A stretch of 64,000 nucleotides of DNA. It comes from an uncultured Porphyromonadaceae bacterium. Its GTDB lineage: Bacteria > Bacteroidota > Bacteroidia > Bacteroidales > Muribaculaceae. Both the position numbers and the translations under genes were made by a program. Position 1 is the first letter of the stretch, and every line of letters begins with the position of its first letter. Of this stretch, positions 56,501 to 64,000 are shown in pieces. The notes beneath the pieces were generated by a model. It saw nothing but the letters and a program-made list of their open reading frames with translations. It ran no database searches and was not told the origin of the DNA. The stretch spans positions 1 through 64,000 of the forward strand of contig CANSRU010000002.1 of NCBI GenBank assembly GCA_947649495.1. The letters run 5' to 3'.

Positions 56501-56572
56501 TATCAGGGTGTCGACTACTTCCAGCAGCCTAGCATCCGCACCTACGGTTTCAATGTTAAATTCACATTCTGA
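53522..56572 (+). CDS. SusC/RagA-type TonB-dependent transporter (GH18 locus)
   Basis: 1016 aa. Signal peptide (about 1-22, SVMAQ), carboxypeptidase-D-like domain (NITVKGTVTDTSGEPLIGVS, about 24-95), the SusC hallmark LDEVVVTALGIKREQKAL (about 103-120), plug (VIMRGTKSLTGNDNALYVID; GPSAAALYGSAAASGVI) and a barrel ending NVKFTF. First gene of a five-gene operon resembling the high-mannose N-glycan locus of Bacteroides thetaiotaomicron. It presumably imports glycans freed by the GH18 enzyme encoded downstream. Confidence 0.94.
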   Translation: MKSKVTSLLLMLLLFPVMSVMAQNITVKGTVTDTSGEPLIGVSVIVAGSGQGASTNIDGEFTLKAKQGDVLKFSYIGYRPVQLNVPADGKVDLVMEEEATALDEVVVTALGIKREQKALSYNVQTLKGDAFTSNKDANFINSLAGKVAGVNISSGSAGSGSAARVIMRGTKSLTGNDNALYVIDGIPMFDVNTGDEDGGTMAKQPGSSSVADINPDDIESMSVLSGPSAAALYGSAAASGVILITTKKGEEGRAKLTYSNTTQFSNVWMTPKFQNIYGNVEGEHSSWGKKLDTPTSYDPLDFFQTGLTEINALTFTVGNEKNQTFASAAVTNAPGVMPESDYNRYNFSIRNTTKFLNDKLTLDLGASYIIQNNKNFVGSGEYFNPLASLYLFPRGENFDDVRMFERWDPSRNIYTQYWNQKYSEAFTMQNPYWTQKRMNREARKQRYMFNGSLKYDILPWLYVVGRVRVDNANTVYEEKFNATTIMTLAGSDKGMYGKTRTMDRSIYADVMASMNKNFINNRLNLNAQLGASINDMREEGETFTGGLFQIPNFFAYGNINPTNNKVNETVWHDQTQSIFASVELGWDSQYYLTVTGRNDWSSMLAFTDNISYFYPSVGGSWLISETFREQLPQAISFLKVRGSWAEVASSPSRYLTRMQYVYNDQTKQYEWPSKHYNPNLKPENTRSYEIGLSAKFLNNTIGLEFTYYNANTFNQTFEIPASASSGYKTNLIQTGNIRNRGIEAAVNYNNQWGDWRFNTGITYSLNRNKVISLANGALDPETGLPIEMEYFAATGCLGMSGGPAIRLYEGGSMGDLYSNQRLRQSANGYVWKDPQTGKVALETVDYFKVGSLLPKFNMGWTGNLGWKNLNLSWAVTGRFGGNVISDTQAVLDRYGVSETSAQARLNGGVAIPGNGMVDAQNYYETVSQAPGTYYVYDATNIRLADLTVSYTLPRTMLKNIADVTLSLTGKNLWVIYCKAPFDPESTSSTTNNFYQGVDYFQQPSIRTYGFNVKFTF

Positions 56573-56589
56573 TCCACAACAAGAATATT

Positions 56590-58149
56590 ATGAACACAAA
56601 AATGTATAAAAATATAGCAACCCTGATGCTCGGTGGCGCACTCGTGTTCGGCGCGGCAAGCTGTACCGACGACTTCGAGCATTTCAACACCGACCCGAAG
56701 GCTCCGACTCCCGAGCAGATGGAGGGTGACTTCGCTTCGACTGCCACCCTCATAGGCAACATGGTTCCTGTGCTTGCTCTGGGTCAGGAAAACGACTTCC
56801 AGATGATAGACCAGATGATTGGTTGTGAATATGGCCGCATGACTGCTGCCAAAAACCAATGGGGCACCGGTGCATATTATGCAACATACAGCCCACCTGT
56901 AGGATGGATCGGTAATACTTTCGACACCAATATGCCGAAAATATACACCCCATTCTTCCAGATCCGCGACATATCGGGCGGCGAAGGTTTGACATACCAT
57001 TGGGCCAACCTGCTCCGCGTTGCCGGAACATTCCGTATAAGCGACTGCTACGGTCCCACCCCATTCTCTTTGATTGGTGGAGGCAACAGCTATCAGGTGG
57101 CTTACGACGACATGCCCGAGCTTTACGACGCAATGTTTGAGCAGATTGACGAAGCCATTGCCGGCCTGAAAGAATCTGCCGGAAACGCCACAACTGCCGC
57201 TCTTTTCGCCAATGTGGATTATATCTACGGTGGCGACATAGCCAAGTGGGTAAAACTCGGCAACACCATCAAGCTCCGCATGGCCATGCGCCTTGTCAAT
57301 GTCAAGCCCGACCTTGCCAAGCAGAAAGCTGAAGAAGCAGTGAACGATGCAGGTGGCCTGATCAGCGAACCCAATGATGCCGCATGGTCATCGTTCATCC
57401 CCGGTGGCAACGCACTCAACAAGACCAACCGTCTTTGGGACGAAGGCCGTGTGAGCGCCGACATCACCTCTTATATGAACGGCTACTCAGACCCTCGTCG
57501 CAACGTATATTTCGAAACCGCATCCGATGACTCTTACACCGGGCTGCGCAGCGGTATCTATCACGCCACAGGCTACGAAGGATGCTCGCTGCCCAAAGTT
57601 GATGAGAACAGCAAACTTCTCTCCATCTCAGCAAGCGAATCATGGTTCGCACGCGCTGAAGGTGCACTCCGCGGTTGGGCTATGGGCGGAACAGCCAAAG
57701 AGCTCTATGAAAAAGGCGTGAGCGTATCGTTCCAGGAACGTGGCGCCACCATCGGCGACTACCTTGAAAGCACAGCCACTCCGGCCAATCATACAAGCCT
57801 CGCAAGTTCGGCATACGACATCAATGCAGCCAGCACAATATGCCCGAAATATGACGAGAGTGCCGGGTTTGAAACAAATCTCGAGCGCATCATAGTGCAG
57901 AAATGGCTCGGCAACTTCCCCAACGGTTGGGAATCGTGGGCTGACTTCCGCCGCACAGGCTATCCCAAATGGTTCCCGGTTGTCGACAACCTTTCTACCA
58001 GTGGTGTGACTTCATCGCGCGGCATGCGTCGTCTCCCCTTCCCGCAGTCGGAATTCAATACCAACGAGGCCAACGTACGCGCTGCCATCCAGATGCTCGG
58101 CGGCCCCGACACCGGTGCAACCGACCTCTGGTGGGCTAAAAAGAACTAA
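56590..58149 (+). CDS. SusD/RagB-like lipoprotein (GH18 locus)
   Basis: 519 aa; lipobox AASC (C25), then TDDFEHFNTDPKAPTPEQM, typical of the SusD-like class paired with GH18 endoglycosidases. The C-terminal region has QKWLGNFPNGWESWADFRRT and YPKWFPVV. It follows susC by 17 bp. It should bind the released N-glycan above the transporter. Confidence 0.92.
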   Translation: MNTKMYKNIATLMLGGALVFGAASCTDDFEHFNTDPKAPTPEQMEGDFASTATLIGNMVPVLALGQENDFQMIDQMIGCEYGRMTAAKNQWGTGAYYATYSPPVGWIGNTFDTNMPKIYTPFFQIRDISGGEGLTYHWANLLRVAGTFRISDCYGPTPFSLIGGGNSYQVAYDDMPELYDAMFEQIDEAIAGLKESAGNATTAALFANVDYIYGGDIAKWVKLGNTIKLRMAMRLVNVKPDLAKQKAEEAVNDAGGLISEPNDAAWSSFIPGGNALNKTNRLWDEGRVSADITSYMNGYSDPRRNVYFETASDDSYTGLRSGIYHATGYEGCSLPKVDENSKLLSISASESWFARAEGALRGWAMGGTAKELYEKGVSVSFQERGATIGDYLESTATPANHTSLASSAYDINAASTICPKYDESAGFETNLERIIVQKWLGNFPNGWESWADFRRTGYPKWFPVVDNLSTSGVTSSRGMRRLPFPQSEFNTNEANVRAAIQMLGGPDTGATDLWWAKKN

Positions 58150-58192
58150 TTAACCCTTATATCTTAATCAATCATTATTTTTTATCAAAACA

Positions 58193-59236
58193 ATGAAAGG
58201 ACTAAAATCTATAATCTTTGCCGCTGCGGCACTCATTGCGGTACCCACCGTAGTGTCATCGTGCAGCGACTGGACGGAGCCTGAAGCAGAGGATTTCTAC
58301 AAGCCTCAGACCCCGGCCTATAAAAATAATTTGAAAGACTATTTCGCATCACCTCACAAAGTGATGTTTGGATGGTTCGGTTCATGGTCTACCGGAGGTA
58401 AAGGTAACCAGCTCGTAGGTCTGCCCGACAGTACAGACTTTGTAAGCCTATGGCTTGTAAATGGTCGCCTGACAAAAGAACAGCAAGCTGACCTCAAGGA
58501 ATTCCAGAAACGTGGCTCTAAAGCCATACTTTGTTGGCGTGCCGCTGACATCGGGGCTAACCTTATACCTGATATATGGTTTGCATCGCATACTGTTGAC
58601 CAACTTGAAGAATTCTGGGAATACGACCGTAACGATGTGAATTCACGCATTGAAGCAGCCAAGAAGTATGCATACGCAATTGTTGACACCTGCGACAAGT
58701 ACAACATCGACGGTTTCGATTTCGATATGGAAGACGAAGGCACTCTTTCCGATTCCAACAATCCCGAAGTTGTTAACACATTCCTCCGCACACTTCGCGA
58801 AGAATTCGACAAGCGAGGCAAAATGCTTTGCGTTGATATCCCAGGAGCATTCCGAGGTGAAGTAGGAAGTTCCAGCGACCCAATGTTCTTCCGCTTCTTC
58901 AAAATGCTCGATGATGATGTTTTGGAAAATGTGGATTACATAATTTGGCAGACATACGAACTTGATCATGAAGGCCTTGATTGGTTCTACGACCGAGTGC
59001 AGAACAATCGTCCGGCTCTGTTTGACAAAGTTTTGGGAAAATCCATTATCACAGCTACTTTCGAACATGCTTCTGAAAAGGATATATTCAAAACACATCA
59101 GACCTACCGCAACCATACCGGACTTCCCCATGCCGGTATCGGAGCATACCACATCGAGTACGATTACCCCGGAAATCCCGACTACCCTTACGTACGTGCC
59201 GGTATATCTGCTCAGAATCCTCCTATCAACAACTAA
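58193..59236 (+). CDS. GH18 endo-beta-N-acetylglucosaminidase
   Basis: 347 aa; lipobox VSSC (C24), so it is a surface lipoprotein. The GH18 motif DGFDFDME (173-180) gives the catalytic E180 and the substrate-positioning D178. Size and context match EndoF/EndoBT-type enzymes that cut between the two core GlcNAc residues of N-glycans. Glycan class (high-mannose or complex) cannot be told from the motif. It lies between susD and two surface lipoproteins. Confidence 0.9.
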   Translation: MKGLKSIIFAAAALIAVPTVVSSCSDWTEPEAEDFYKPQTPAYKNNLKDYFASPHKVMFGWFGSWSTGGKGNQLVGLPDSTDFVSLWLVNGRLTKEQQADLKEFQKRGSKAILCWRAADIGANLIPDIWFASHTVDQLEEFWEYDRNDVNSRIEAAKKYAYAIVDTCDKYNIDGFDFDMEDEGTLSDSNNPEVVNTFLRTLREEFDKRGKMLCVDIPGAFRGEVGSSSDPMFFRFFKMLDDDVLENVDYIIWQTYELDHEGLDWFYDRVQNNRPALFDKVLGKSIITATFEHASEKDIFKTHQTYRNHTGLPHAGIGAYHIEYDYPGNPDYPYVRAGISAQNPPINN

Positions 59237-59264
59237 TCATTTTAGCTTAAAAGGAATATAATAC

Positions 59265-60470
59265 ATGAAAAAAATAGCATTAAATATCTTCGCTCTCGGC
59301 ATGATCGGCATAGCATTTACAGCCTGCGATGATGCAAAAAACGATGCGATAGACAATATGGTGTACATTTCTGAGGCTGCTTCAGAACCGGCCACAGAAA
59401 TAATACTTGGCAAGACCGGAGAGACATCCAGCACAACCATCACTGTACGCATGGGGCAAAAAGCAGCCGTCGATACAAAGGTACAGCTTGCTCTTGACCC
59501 GCAGACTCTTGAGAATTACAACAAGCGCAATGATACTGAGTTTGCCGTTCTGCCGTCAGAATATATTGAATTTCCGGCCGAAGTAATAGTAGAGGCCGGA
59601 ACCTCAACGGTCGAAGTTCCTTTGACCATCACCTCTTTTGATGGAGAGAAAGGTGTGGACTACGCTGCCCCCATCAAGGTTGTGTCAGCTGAAGGACAGA
59701 CTGTATCCAAAGGTTCAGGAGCATACATAATTACATTTGGCAAACCTCTTATTCAGAAAGCACCCCAATTTGCATTTGGCAATGGCATGAAGATGCCCTG
59801 GGAGGGAACCATTGACCTCACTAATCTCACTCTCGAATGGTGGTGTCGTGTAATCAATACGGCTGGAAACGGAGGATTCTCCGTTAACAATCAAGCGCTA
59901 TTCTCTCTCAACGCCAACCATGAGCTTTATGTACGCTTCGGCGATACAACCTACGGTGGCAACGACCAGAGAAAAGGTCTTATGGAATTCCTTCAGATCA
60001 AGACTATGGGTATTGATGCAAACTATGACTCAGGAGACCCCAACGAAGAATCAAAGAAACTTCCATGGGGTGAATGGATTCACTTCGCACATACATTTGA
60101 CAGCGCTACCGGAGATGTTATTCTTTACATGAACGGTGTTGAAGTAAACCGTGCCAATGGTGGAGCCGGAAAGGTGTTCAACGCTACAGGTCTTTCAATA
60201 CTCGGTAGCAGTCAAACATACTTCCGCGATTACATTGAACTCGCTCAGGTACGTTTGTGGAAAACAACACGCTCCGCAGCCCAGATCAAGAAATTCATGA
60301 AGAAAGAGGTTAAGTATACCGACCCCAATCTCGTGTTCTACCTCCCCATGAACGAAGGCTCAGGCTCAACCTTGCACGATGTGACCGGCAACGGCCACGA
60401 TGTGGAAATCGGCTCCGCAGACAATGGCGGTAACAATCAGGCCAATGCATGGACTGAATATGAATTCTAA
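59265..60470 (+). CDS. DUF1735 + LamG surface glycan-binding lipoprotein
   Basis: 401 aa; lipobox FTAC (C21). DUF1735 domain at about 35-160 (TTITVRMGQKAAVDTKVQLAL ... LENYNKRNDTEFAVLP), then a concanavalin-like LamG domain at about 175-400 (LEWWCRVINTAG, GEWIHFAHTFDS, LYMNGVEV). In related loci such proteins are surface glycan-binding proteins. It starts 28 bp after the GH18 gene. Confidence 0.85.
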   Translation: MKKIALNIFALGMIGIAFTACDDAKNDAIDNMVYISEAASEPATEIILGKTGETSSTTITVRMGQKAAVDTKVQLALDPQTLENYNKRNDTEFAVLPSEYIEFPAEVIVEAGTSTVEVPLTITSFDGEKGVDYAAPIKVVSAEGQTVSKGSGAYIITFGKPLIQKAPQFAFGNGMKMPWEGTIDLTNLTLEWWCRVINTAGNGGFSVNNQALFSLNANHELYVRFGDTTYGGNDQRKGLMEFLQIKTMGIDANYDSGDPNEESKKLPWGEWIHFAHTFDSATGDVILYMNGVEVNRANGGAGKVFNATGLSILGSSQTYFRDYIELAQVRLWKTTRSAAQIKKFMKKEVKYTDPNLVFYLPMNEGSGSTLHDVTGNGHDVEIGSADNGGNNQANAWTEYEF

Positions 60471-60499
60471 ATCATTTTAAAATTCTGATTAATAAACCA

Positions 60500-61885
60500 A
60501 TGAAAAAATTTTGGAAATATATAGCTGCCTGTGCAGCCGCCGTTATGCTTCTGCCTCTCGTGGCGTGTAACGACGACGATACAGTAGATCCCTACGACAT
60601 CAATTACATCTACTGCTATCAGAAAGACAATCTATATCCATCTATAGAATACCGTGCCAACGGCAATTTTCTTGAAAATATAGATGACCCATTGCAGTTG
60701 GTACCGGTACGCCTGACCAAGCCTGCACCTGCCGACTTGACAGTGGAAATAACTATTGATCCGTCTGCGGTTGATGAATACAATGCAGCCAATAACACAG
60801 CCTATAAGCCTGTGACCGGTGCACAACTTCTCACCACGACGCTCACAATAGCCAAAGGTGAGTACGTATCACCGGAAGTAATCTCGGTGAGCCTTGCCGA
60901 CCACAGCGAGTTTGAGAACAATAGCGATAACCTTATGCTTCCGATTGTTATCAAGTCTATATCAGCGAGCAACGTAAGCATAAGCAAAAGCAGCCGTCTC
61001 TTCATAGCATTCAACTACTCGGCCAACTTTGTTTCATTAAAGAACATTTCACCAGTTGAAGTCGGTAACGACCAAAGCACATGGGCTACACAACTTGCCA
61101 ACGTTAATATTACTGATTTTGCAACAAGCCTATGGGATGCTGAAGAACCAATCAATGTTAATATTGATATTGACGGAACACTTGTAAAAGCATACAATGA
61201 AGCCAATGGCACAGACTATGTTTTTATGAGCGACGCAACCCTCAAAGCAAACACTATCACCATTCCTACAGGAGCAAAAACAATTGACCTTGGTATAAAT
61301 GTAGGCGACTACAGTAACATGCCTGAAGATGGATTTATAATTCCCGTACGCATGACTGCCGTTGATGGATTTGGTGCTGCTGCCGACGACAAAGCAAACA
61401 TATCGTACATTCTTATCTGCCGACGTGTCCCTGCTATAATATCAGGAACTCCCACCGGTAATGTAATTGCTTATAACGAAGACGACGGATGGACCATTAC
61501 TGTAAATGGCAAAGATGTATATGAAGATGAAGAATACGGCGAAGAGTATGAATGGACATATCTTCTTGGCGGCTATTACGTCGGCCCATGGGAAGAAGGA
61601 AGCACCATTGTGATTGACTTCGGCTCTCCGCGCACAATCTCCGGTTTTGTCATAAACTTCTATGCAGGCTTCTGGCAATACGGATTTAACAAACTTACAT
61701 CCGTAAAAACCAGCCTTGATGGTAATAAATGGAAAAACTGGGGCGAAAGCGAAGCCAATTGGTATTTAGCTTCGAAACAGTACCAGTTCTCATACACTAC
61801 CACTGTTCAACAAATAGAATTTACAATTGGTGAAGGAGTAGGATATGGCATTAATCCCGAATCACTTAAATTCTATGAACCGTAA
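60500..61885 (+). CDS. DUF1735 repeat + F5/8-type C surface lipoprotein
   Basis: 461 aa; lipobox LVAC (C23). Two DUF1735-like domains (about 45-170 with VDEYNAANNTAYKPV; about 185-305 with VKAYNEANGTDYVFM) precede a C-terminal discoidin/CBM32-like domain (about 320-461, GSTIVIDFGSPRTISGFVIN). It is probably a second glycan-binding protein for the GH18 locus. Last gene of the operon. Confidence 0.85.
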   Translation: MKKFWKYIAACAAAVMLLPLVACNDDDTVDPYDINYIYCYQKDNLYPSIEYRANGNFLENIDDPLQLVPVRLTKPAPADLTVEITIDPSAVDEYNAANNTAYKPVTGAQLLTTTLTIAKGEYVSPEVISVSLADHSEFENNSDNLMLPIVIKSISASNVSISKSSRLFIAFNYSANFVSLKNISPVEVGNDQSTWATQLANVNITDFATSLWDAEEPINVNIDIDGTLVKAYNEANGTDYVFMSDATLKANTITIPTGAKTIDLGINVGDYSNMPEDGFIIPVRMTAVDGFGAAADDKANISYILICRRVPAIISGTPTGNVIAYNEDDGWTITVNGKDVYEDEEYGEEYEWTYLLGGYYVGPWEEGSTIVIDFGSPRTISGFVINFYAGFWQYGFNKLTSVKTSLDGNKWKNWGESEANWYLASKQYQFSYTTTVQQIEFTIGEGVGYGINPESLKFYEP

Positions 61886-61921
61886 CTTGATTTACATAAG
61901 GTAAAAAGAAACCAACCTTTG

Positions 61922-61978
61922 CTCAAATTTAATATTTGAGAGCCGGCCCGGAGCAGTGATGCTGTGGGCCGGTTTTTT
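61922..61978 (+). terminator. Terminator of the GH18 locus
   Basis: CTCAAAT-ATTTGAG hairpin (61922-61940), then CCGGCCC (61943-61949) with GGGCCGG (61966-61972) and an inner AGCA/TGCT stem, followed by a T6 run (61973-61978). Confidence 0.85.
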
Positions 61979-62016
61979 ATTCCCCTCCCTAATCTACGGT
62001 GAACACCTACACGCAT

Positions 62017-62095
62017 GGCAGTGATTTAACCCACACCGGACAGGCACAGGTGCGCAGACGGATGCACCTGCAGGAGGGAGGGCATTCCTGCCCTC
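62017..62095 (+). repeat. 79-bp direct repeat, left copy
   Basis: Matches 63154-63232. It begins GGCAGTGAT and includes two hairpins, AGGTGC-GCACCT and GGGC-ATTCCT-GCCC. The match starts within what, in the right copy, is the last codons and stop of the DUF2442 gene, so this is a leftover 3' end of another such gene. The second hairpin resembles the GGCATTC-TGCC modules at 241 and 333. Confidence 0.85.
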
Positions 62096-62174
62096 GCACA
62101 GAATACAACCTGCAAGCGGATTGAACATGACTTGGGGCTACTTTATGGCGACATTTGATATGTTTTTTGAGCCT

Positions 62175-62273
62175 GAACCCTCAGATTTTTGTGGTTTTTA
62201 CAGAATTGAACCCTAAGAAAAATGTGGTTTTTCATTGCACGAACCCTAAGAAAAATGTAATTATCACGCCGAA
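62175..62273 (+). repeat. Three tandem 33-bp repeats
   Basis: GAACCCT recurs at 62175, 62208 and 62241, an exact 33-base period, each followed by an A/T-rich stretch with ATGTGG or TTGTGG and TTTTT. The third unit is degenerate. No CRISPR-like unique spacer pattern is seen. It lies in the AT-rich region upstream of the DUF4160 gene. Confidence 0.7.
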
Positions 62274-62492
62274 CACATTAATATCCAAACAGATACAGGA
62301 AAACATACTTAATTAACCAATTACCCACTACATGCGGTGCCATTCTGTCCTACTATCCATCACTGATGACCGCTCAATAGGCTACGGCTTCCCGCAACCT
62401 TATCCTGAATTTTCAATAAAAACACAGCGGGAATTTTGTAATATAAAAAACATTAACCATTTTTGCGACAAATCATCTTTTTCTAAATAAAC
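62274..62492. other. Non-coding region upstream of the second DUF4160 gene
   Basis: No gene and no full promoter match found. CATTTTTG near 62458-62465 is the nearest -7-like sequence, but it lacks the TA start. Confidence 0.3.
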
Positions 62493-62744
62493 ATGCCCAC
62501 AGTACTATACATATTCGGAATCCGTTTTTTCTTTTATCCCAATGACCACGAACCGATACATGTGCATGTGGAATACCAAGGAAATTCAGCAAAGATACAG
62601 GTAGAACCATCGGTGAGACTAATAGAAAACAATGGCATAAAACCACAGACTATAGCCAAAGCAATCGATACGGTTGTTTTTTATAAGAATGATATAGTGA
62701 ATGCATGGCATGAAGTTTTCACCGGAAAAACAGACAACAGATGA
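62493..62744 (+). CDS. DUF4160 small protein (second pair)
   Basis: 83 aa. Shares MPTVLYIFGIRFFFYPNDHE and HEPIHVHV with the protein at 29646 but is otherwise diverged. Its stop overlaps the next start (ATGA), so translation is probably coupled. Layout and size are toxin-antitoxin-like; not proven. Confidence 0.8.
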   Translation: MPTVLYIFGIRFFFYPNDHEPIHVHVEYQGNSAKIQVEPSVRLIENNGIKPQTIAKAIDTVVFYKNDIVNAWHEVFTGKTDNR

Positions 62745-63166
62745 ACGAACGAATCGCAACATTGTGGTTTGACAACAACCGCATATTCATAAAAACAGAA
62801 GAGAACCGGATATATAGTCAACCGCTTGAATTATTTCCGGCACTGATGGATGCTACTCAAAGTCAACGTGAGCAGTATTATGTATGGGACAACGGCAAAA
62901 GCGTAAGATGGGAAGATATAGACGAGGATATACATATATCGAACTTCTTTGAATCAGAGACTGTAAATTACGACAATGATGTAAACCATCTTCTGTCACG
63001 GTTTCCATGGCTTGACATGAAAGCCTTTGCCCAATACATCGGTATGCATTGGACCAAGCTCGCGAAGTTCAGGTATGGTGTATGGACACCTAACGATGAG
63101 AATATGTCAAAAATAAAAAACGGCATCAAGGCTATAGCCAAGGAGATGTCGGCGGCAGTGATGTAA
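62741..63166 (+). CDS. DUF2442 protein with C-terminal helix-turn-helix-like extension
   Basis: 141 aa. The N-terminal 75 residues match DUF2442 ([52 protein letters not shown]). The last 50 residues ([32 protein letters not shown]) look like a small helix-turn-helix, absent from the shorter DUF2442 at 29889. A DNA-binding, self-regulating antitoxin would fit, but this is inference. The final codons lie in the 79-bp direct repeat. Confidence 0.75.
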   Translation: MNERIATLWFDNNRIFIKTEENRIYSQPLELFPALMDATQSQREQYYVWDNGKSVRWEDIDEDIHISNFFESETVNYDNDVNHLLSRFPWLDMKAFAQYIGMHWTKLAKFRYGVWTPNDENMSKIKNGIKAIAKEMSAAVM

Positions 63167-63232
63167 CCCACATCAAGCAGGCACGGGTGCGCAGACGGAT
63201 GCACCTGCAGGAGGGAGGGCATTCCTGCCCTC
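63154..63232 (+). repeat. 79-bp direct repeat, right copy
   Basis: Matches 62017-62095 and starts in the last codons of the DUF2442 gene. The two copies bracket the whole DUF4160/DUF2442 module (about 1.1 kb). Confidence 0.85.
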
Positions 63233-63263
63233 ACATAGCAAAAGGGATGGCAGATGTGGCTGT

Positions 63264-63295
63264 GTTGCGGGCATGGGAATTTTTAGCTACTTTTG
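63264..63295 (+). promoter_or_regulatory. Promoter of the ABC ATPase gene
   Basis: GTTG (63264-63267), 20 bases, TACTTTTG (63288-63295). The start would be near 63302, about 23 bases before the ATG. Confidence 0.6.
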
Positions 63296-63324
63296 CGGGT
63301 ATATATATTTTACGCACGAAGCCG

Positions 63325-64000
63325 ATGATTGAATTACGCCAAATAACAAAATCGTTCGAGGGGCTGAAAGTCCTAAAGGGCATAGACCTTGACATAGCCC
63401 GGGGCGAGATTGTGTCGATAGTGGGTCCGAGCGGGGCCGGCAAAACCACCCTGCTACAGATAATGGGCTCGCTTGACCGGCCCGACAGCGGCACGGTGAG
63501 CATCGATGGCGAGGATATATTCAAGATGTCGGACAACCGGCTGGCGCATTTCCGAAACGCCAATGTGGGATTTGTGTTCCAGTTCCATCAGCTCCTGCCT
63601 GAATTCACATTGGAGGAAAATGTGGCAATGCCGGCAATGATAGGCGGCATGGGCAAGGATGAGGCTATGGCAAAAGCCAGGAAACTCATCGATTATATGG
63701 GTCTTTCGGAAAGGAGAGGCCACAGGCCGTCGGAACTGTCGGGGGGAGAGCGTCAGCGTGCCGCCGTGGCGCGGGCGCTTATAAACGGCCCCAAGGTGGT
63801 GCTTGCCGACGAGCCGTCGGGAAGCCTCGACTCGAAAAACCGCAGCGAACTGCACCGCCTGTTCTTTGACCTGCGGAGAGACCTTGGACATACGTTTGTG
63901 ATAGTGACCCACGATGAGAGCCTTGCCCGCATGGCCGACCGCAGGGTGGAGATGCGCGATGGCATGATAACCGAGATTATAACCAACAGCAACCCTATAC
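63325..64000 (+). CDS. ABC transporter ATP-binding protein, LolD/MacB type (partial)
   Basis: At least 225 codons, cut by the window end; no stop codon is reached. Walker A GPSGAGKT (34-41), Q-loop Q86 ([18 protein letters not shown], typical of LolD/FtsE/MacB ATPases), signature LSGGERQR (138-145), Walker B VVLADEP (158-164) and H-loop H196. LolD relatives power lipoprotein release from the inner membrane; related ATPases serve MacB-type exporters. The permease partner would lie beyond the window. Confidence 0.88.
   Translation, partial: MIELRQITKSFEGLKVLKGIDLDIARGEIVSIVGPSGAGKTTLLQIMGSLDRPDSGTVSIDGEDIFKMSDNRLAHFRNANVGFVFQFHQLLPEFTLEENVAMPAMIGGMGKDEAMAKARKLIDYMGLSERRGHRPSELSGGERQRAAVARALINGPKVVLADEPSGSLDSKNRSELHRLFFDLRRDLGHTFVIVTHDESLARMADRRVEMRDGMITEIITNSNPI

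Noticed and set aside
62175..62273. CRISPR remnant
   Set aside because: The 33-base units are continuous tandem repeats without unique spacers.

Overview
The window looks like chromosomal DNA of a gut Bacteroidales, most likely a Muribaculaceae (S24-7) relative; this is inference from content, not a database match. Pointers are two SusC/SusD-type glycan uptake loci, C-terminal type IX secretion (T9SS) sorting domains, an Mfa/Fim-type fimbrial operon built from lipoproteins, and many Bacteroidetes promoters (TTTG or TTG, about 20 bases, TAnnTTTG).

Layout. (1) 1-980: no convincing gene; an array of small palindromic repeats. (2) 982-16860, minus strand: a glycan locus read right to left as susC, susD, an Ig-like surface lipoprotein, then two tandem paralogous GH85 endo-beta-N-acetylglucosaminidases with T9SS signals. 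A copy of one palindromic element lies behind each GH85 gene. (3) 17429-26572: rlmN, a GH123-like glycosidase, then dtd-mazG-deoC-GYF-DUF2752 as a tight operon, an outer-membrane phospholipase A, a DUF4369 lipoprotein and a ComM/YifB-type ATPase. (4) 26780-33714: two lipoprotein genes, tRNA-Ala(GGC), a DUF4160/DUF2442 pair with a decayed YhcG-type nuclease gene, a split threonine/serine exporter and a LysR regulator. (5) 34204-44762: a fimbrial operon (DUF3575, DUF3868/OmpA-like, Mfa1-like major subunit, Mfa2/FimB-like anchor, accessory and DUF4906 tip-type subunits, thioredoxin-like protein). (6) 44756-53123: a DUF6291-like gene, uvrC, apt, a canonical parS site, mnmG, ybeY, a GT2 glycosyltransferase and a nucleoside kinase. 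(7) 53522-61885: a second N-glycan locus (susC, susD, GH18 endoglycosidase, two DUF1735 surface lipoproteins) resembling the Bacteroides GH18 high-mannose N-glycan loci. (8) 61886-64000: repeats, a second DUF4160/DUF2442 pair between 79-bp direct repeats, and the start of a LolD/MacB-type ABC ATPase that runs off the window.

How they fit: two unrelated endo-beta-N-acetylglucosaminidase families (GH85 and GH18), each beside its own SusCD importer, plus a GH123-like enzyme, suggest foraging on host or dietary glycoprotein glycans. The housekeeping genes mnmG-apt-uvrC and dtd-mazG-deoC, which I recall as contiguous in Bacteroides, are about 25 kb apart and oppositely oriented; one inversion of roughly 20.3-45.5 kb would rejoin them, and one breakpoint would fall at a perfect 21-bp inverted repeat. 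The least explained structures are the nested palindromic elements, the DUF4160/DUF2442 modules whose 3' tails are duplicated as flanking repeats, and a three-hairpin leader before the second susC.
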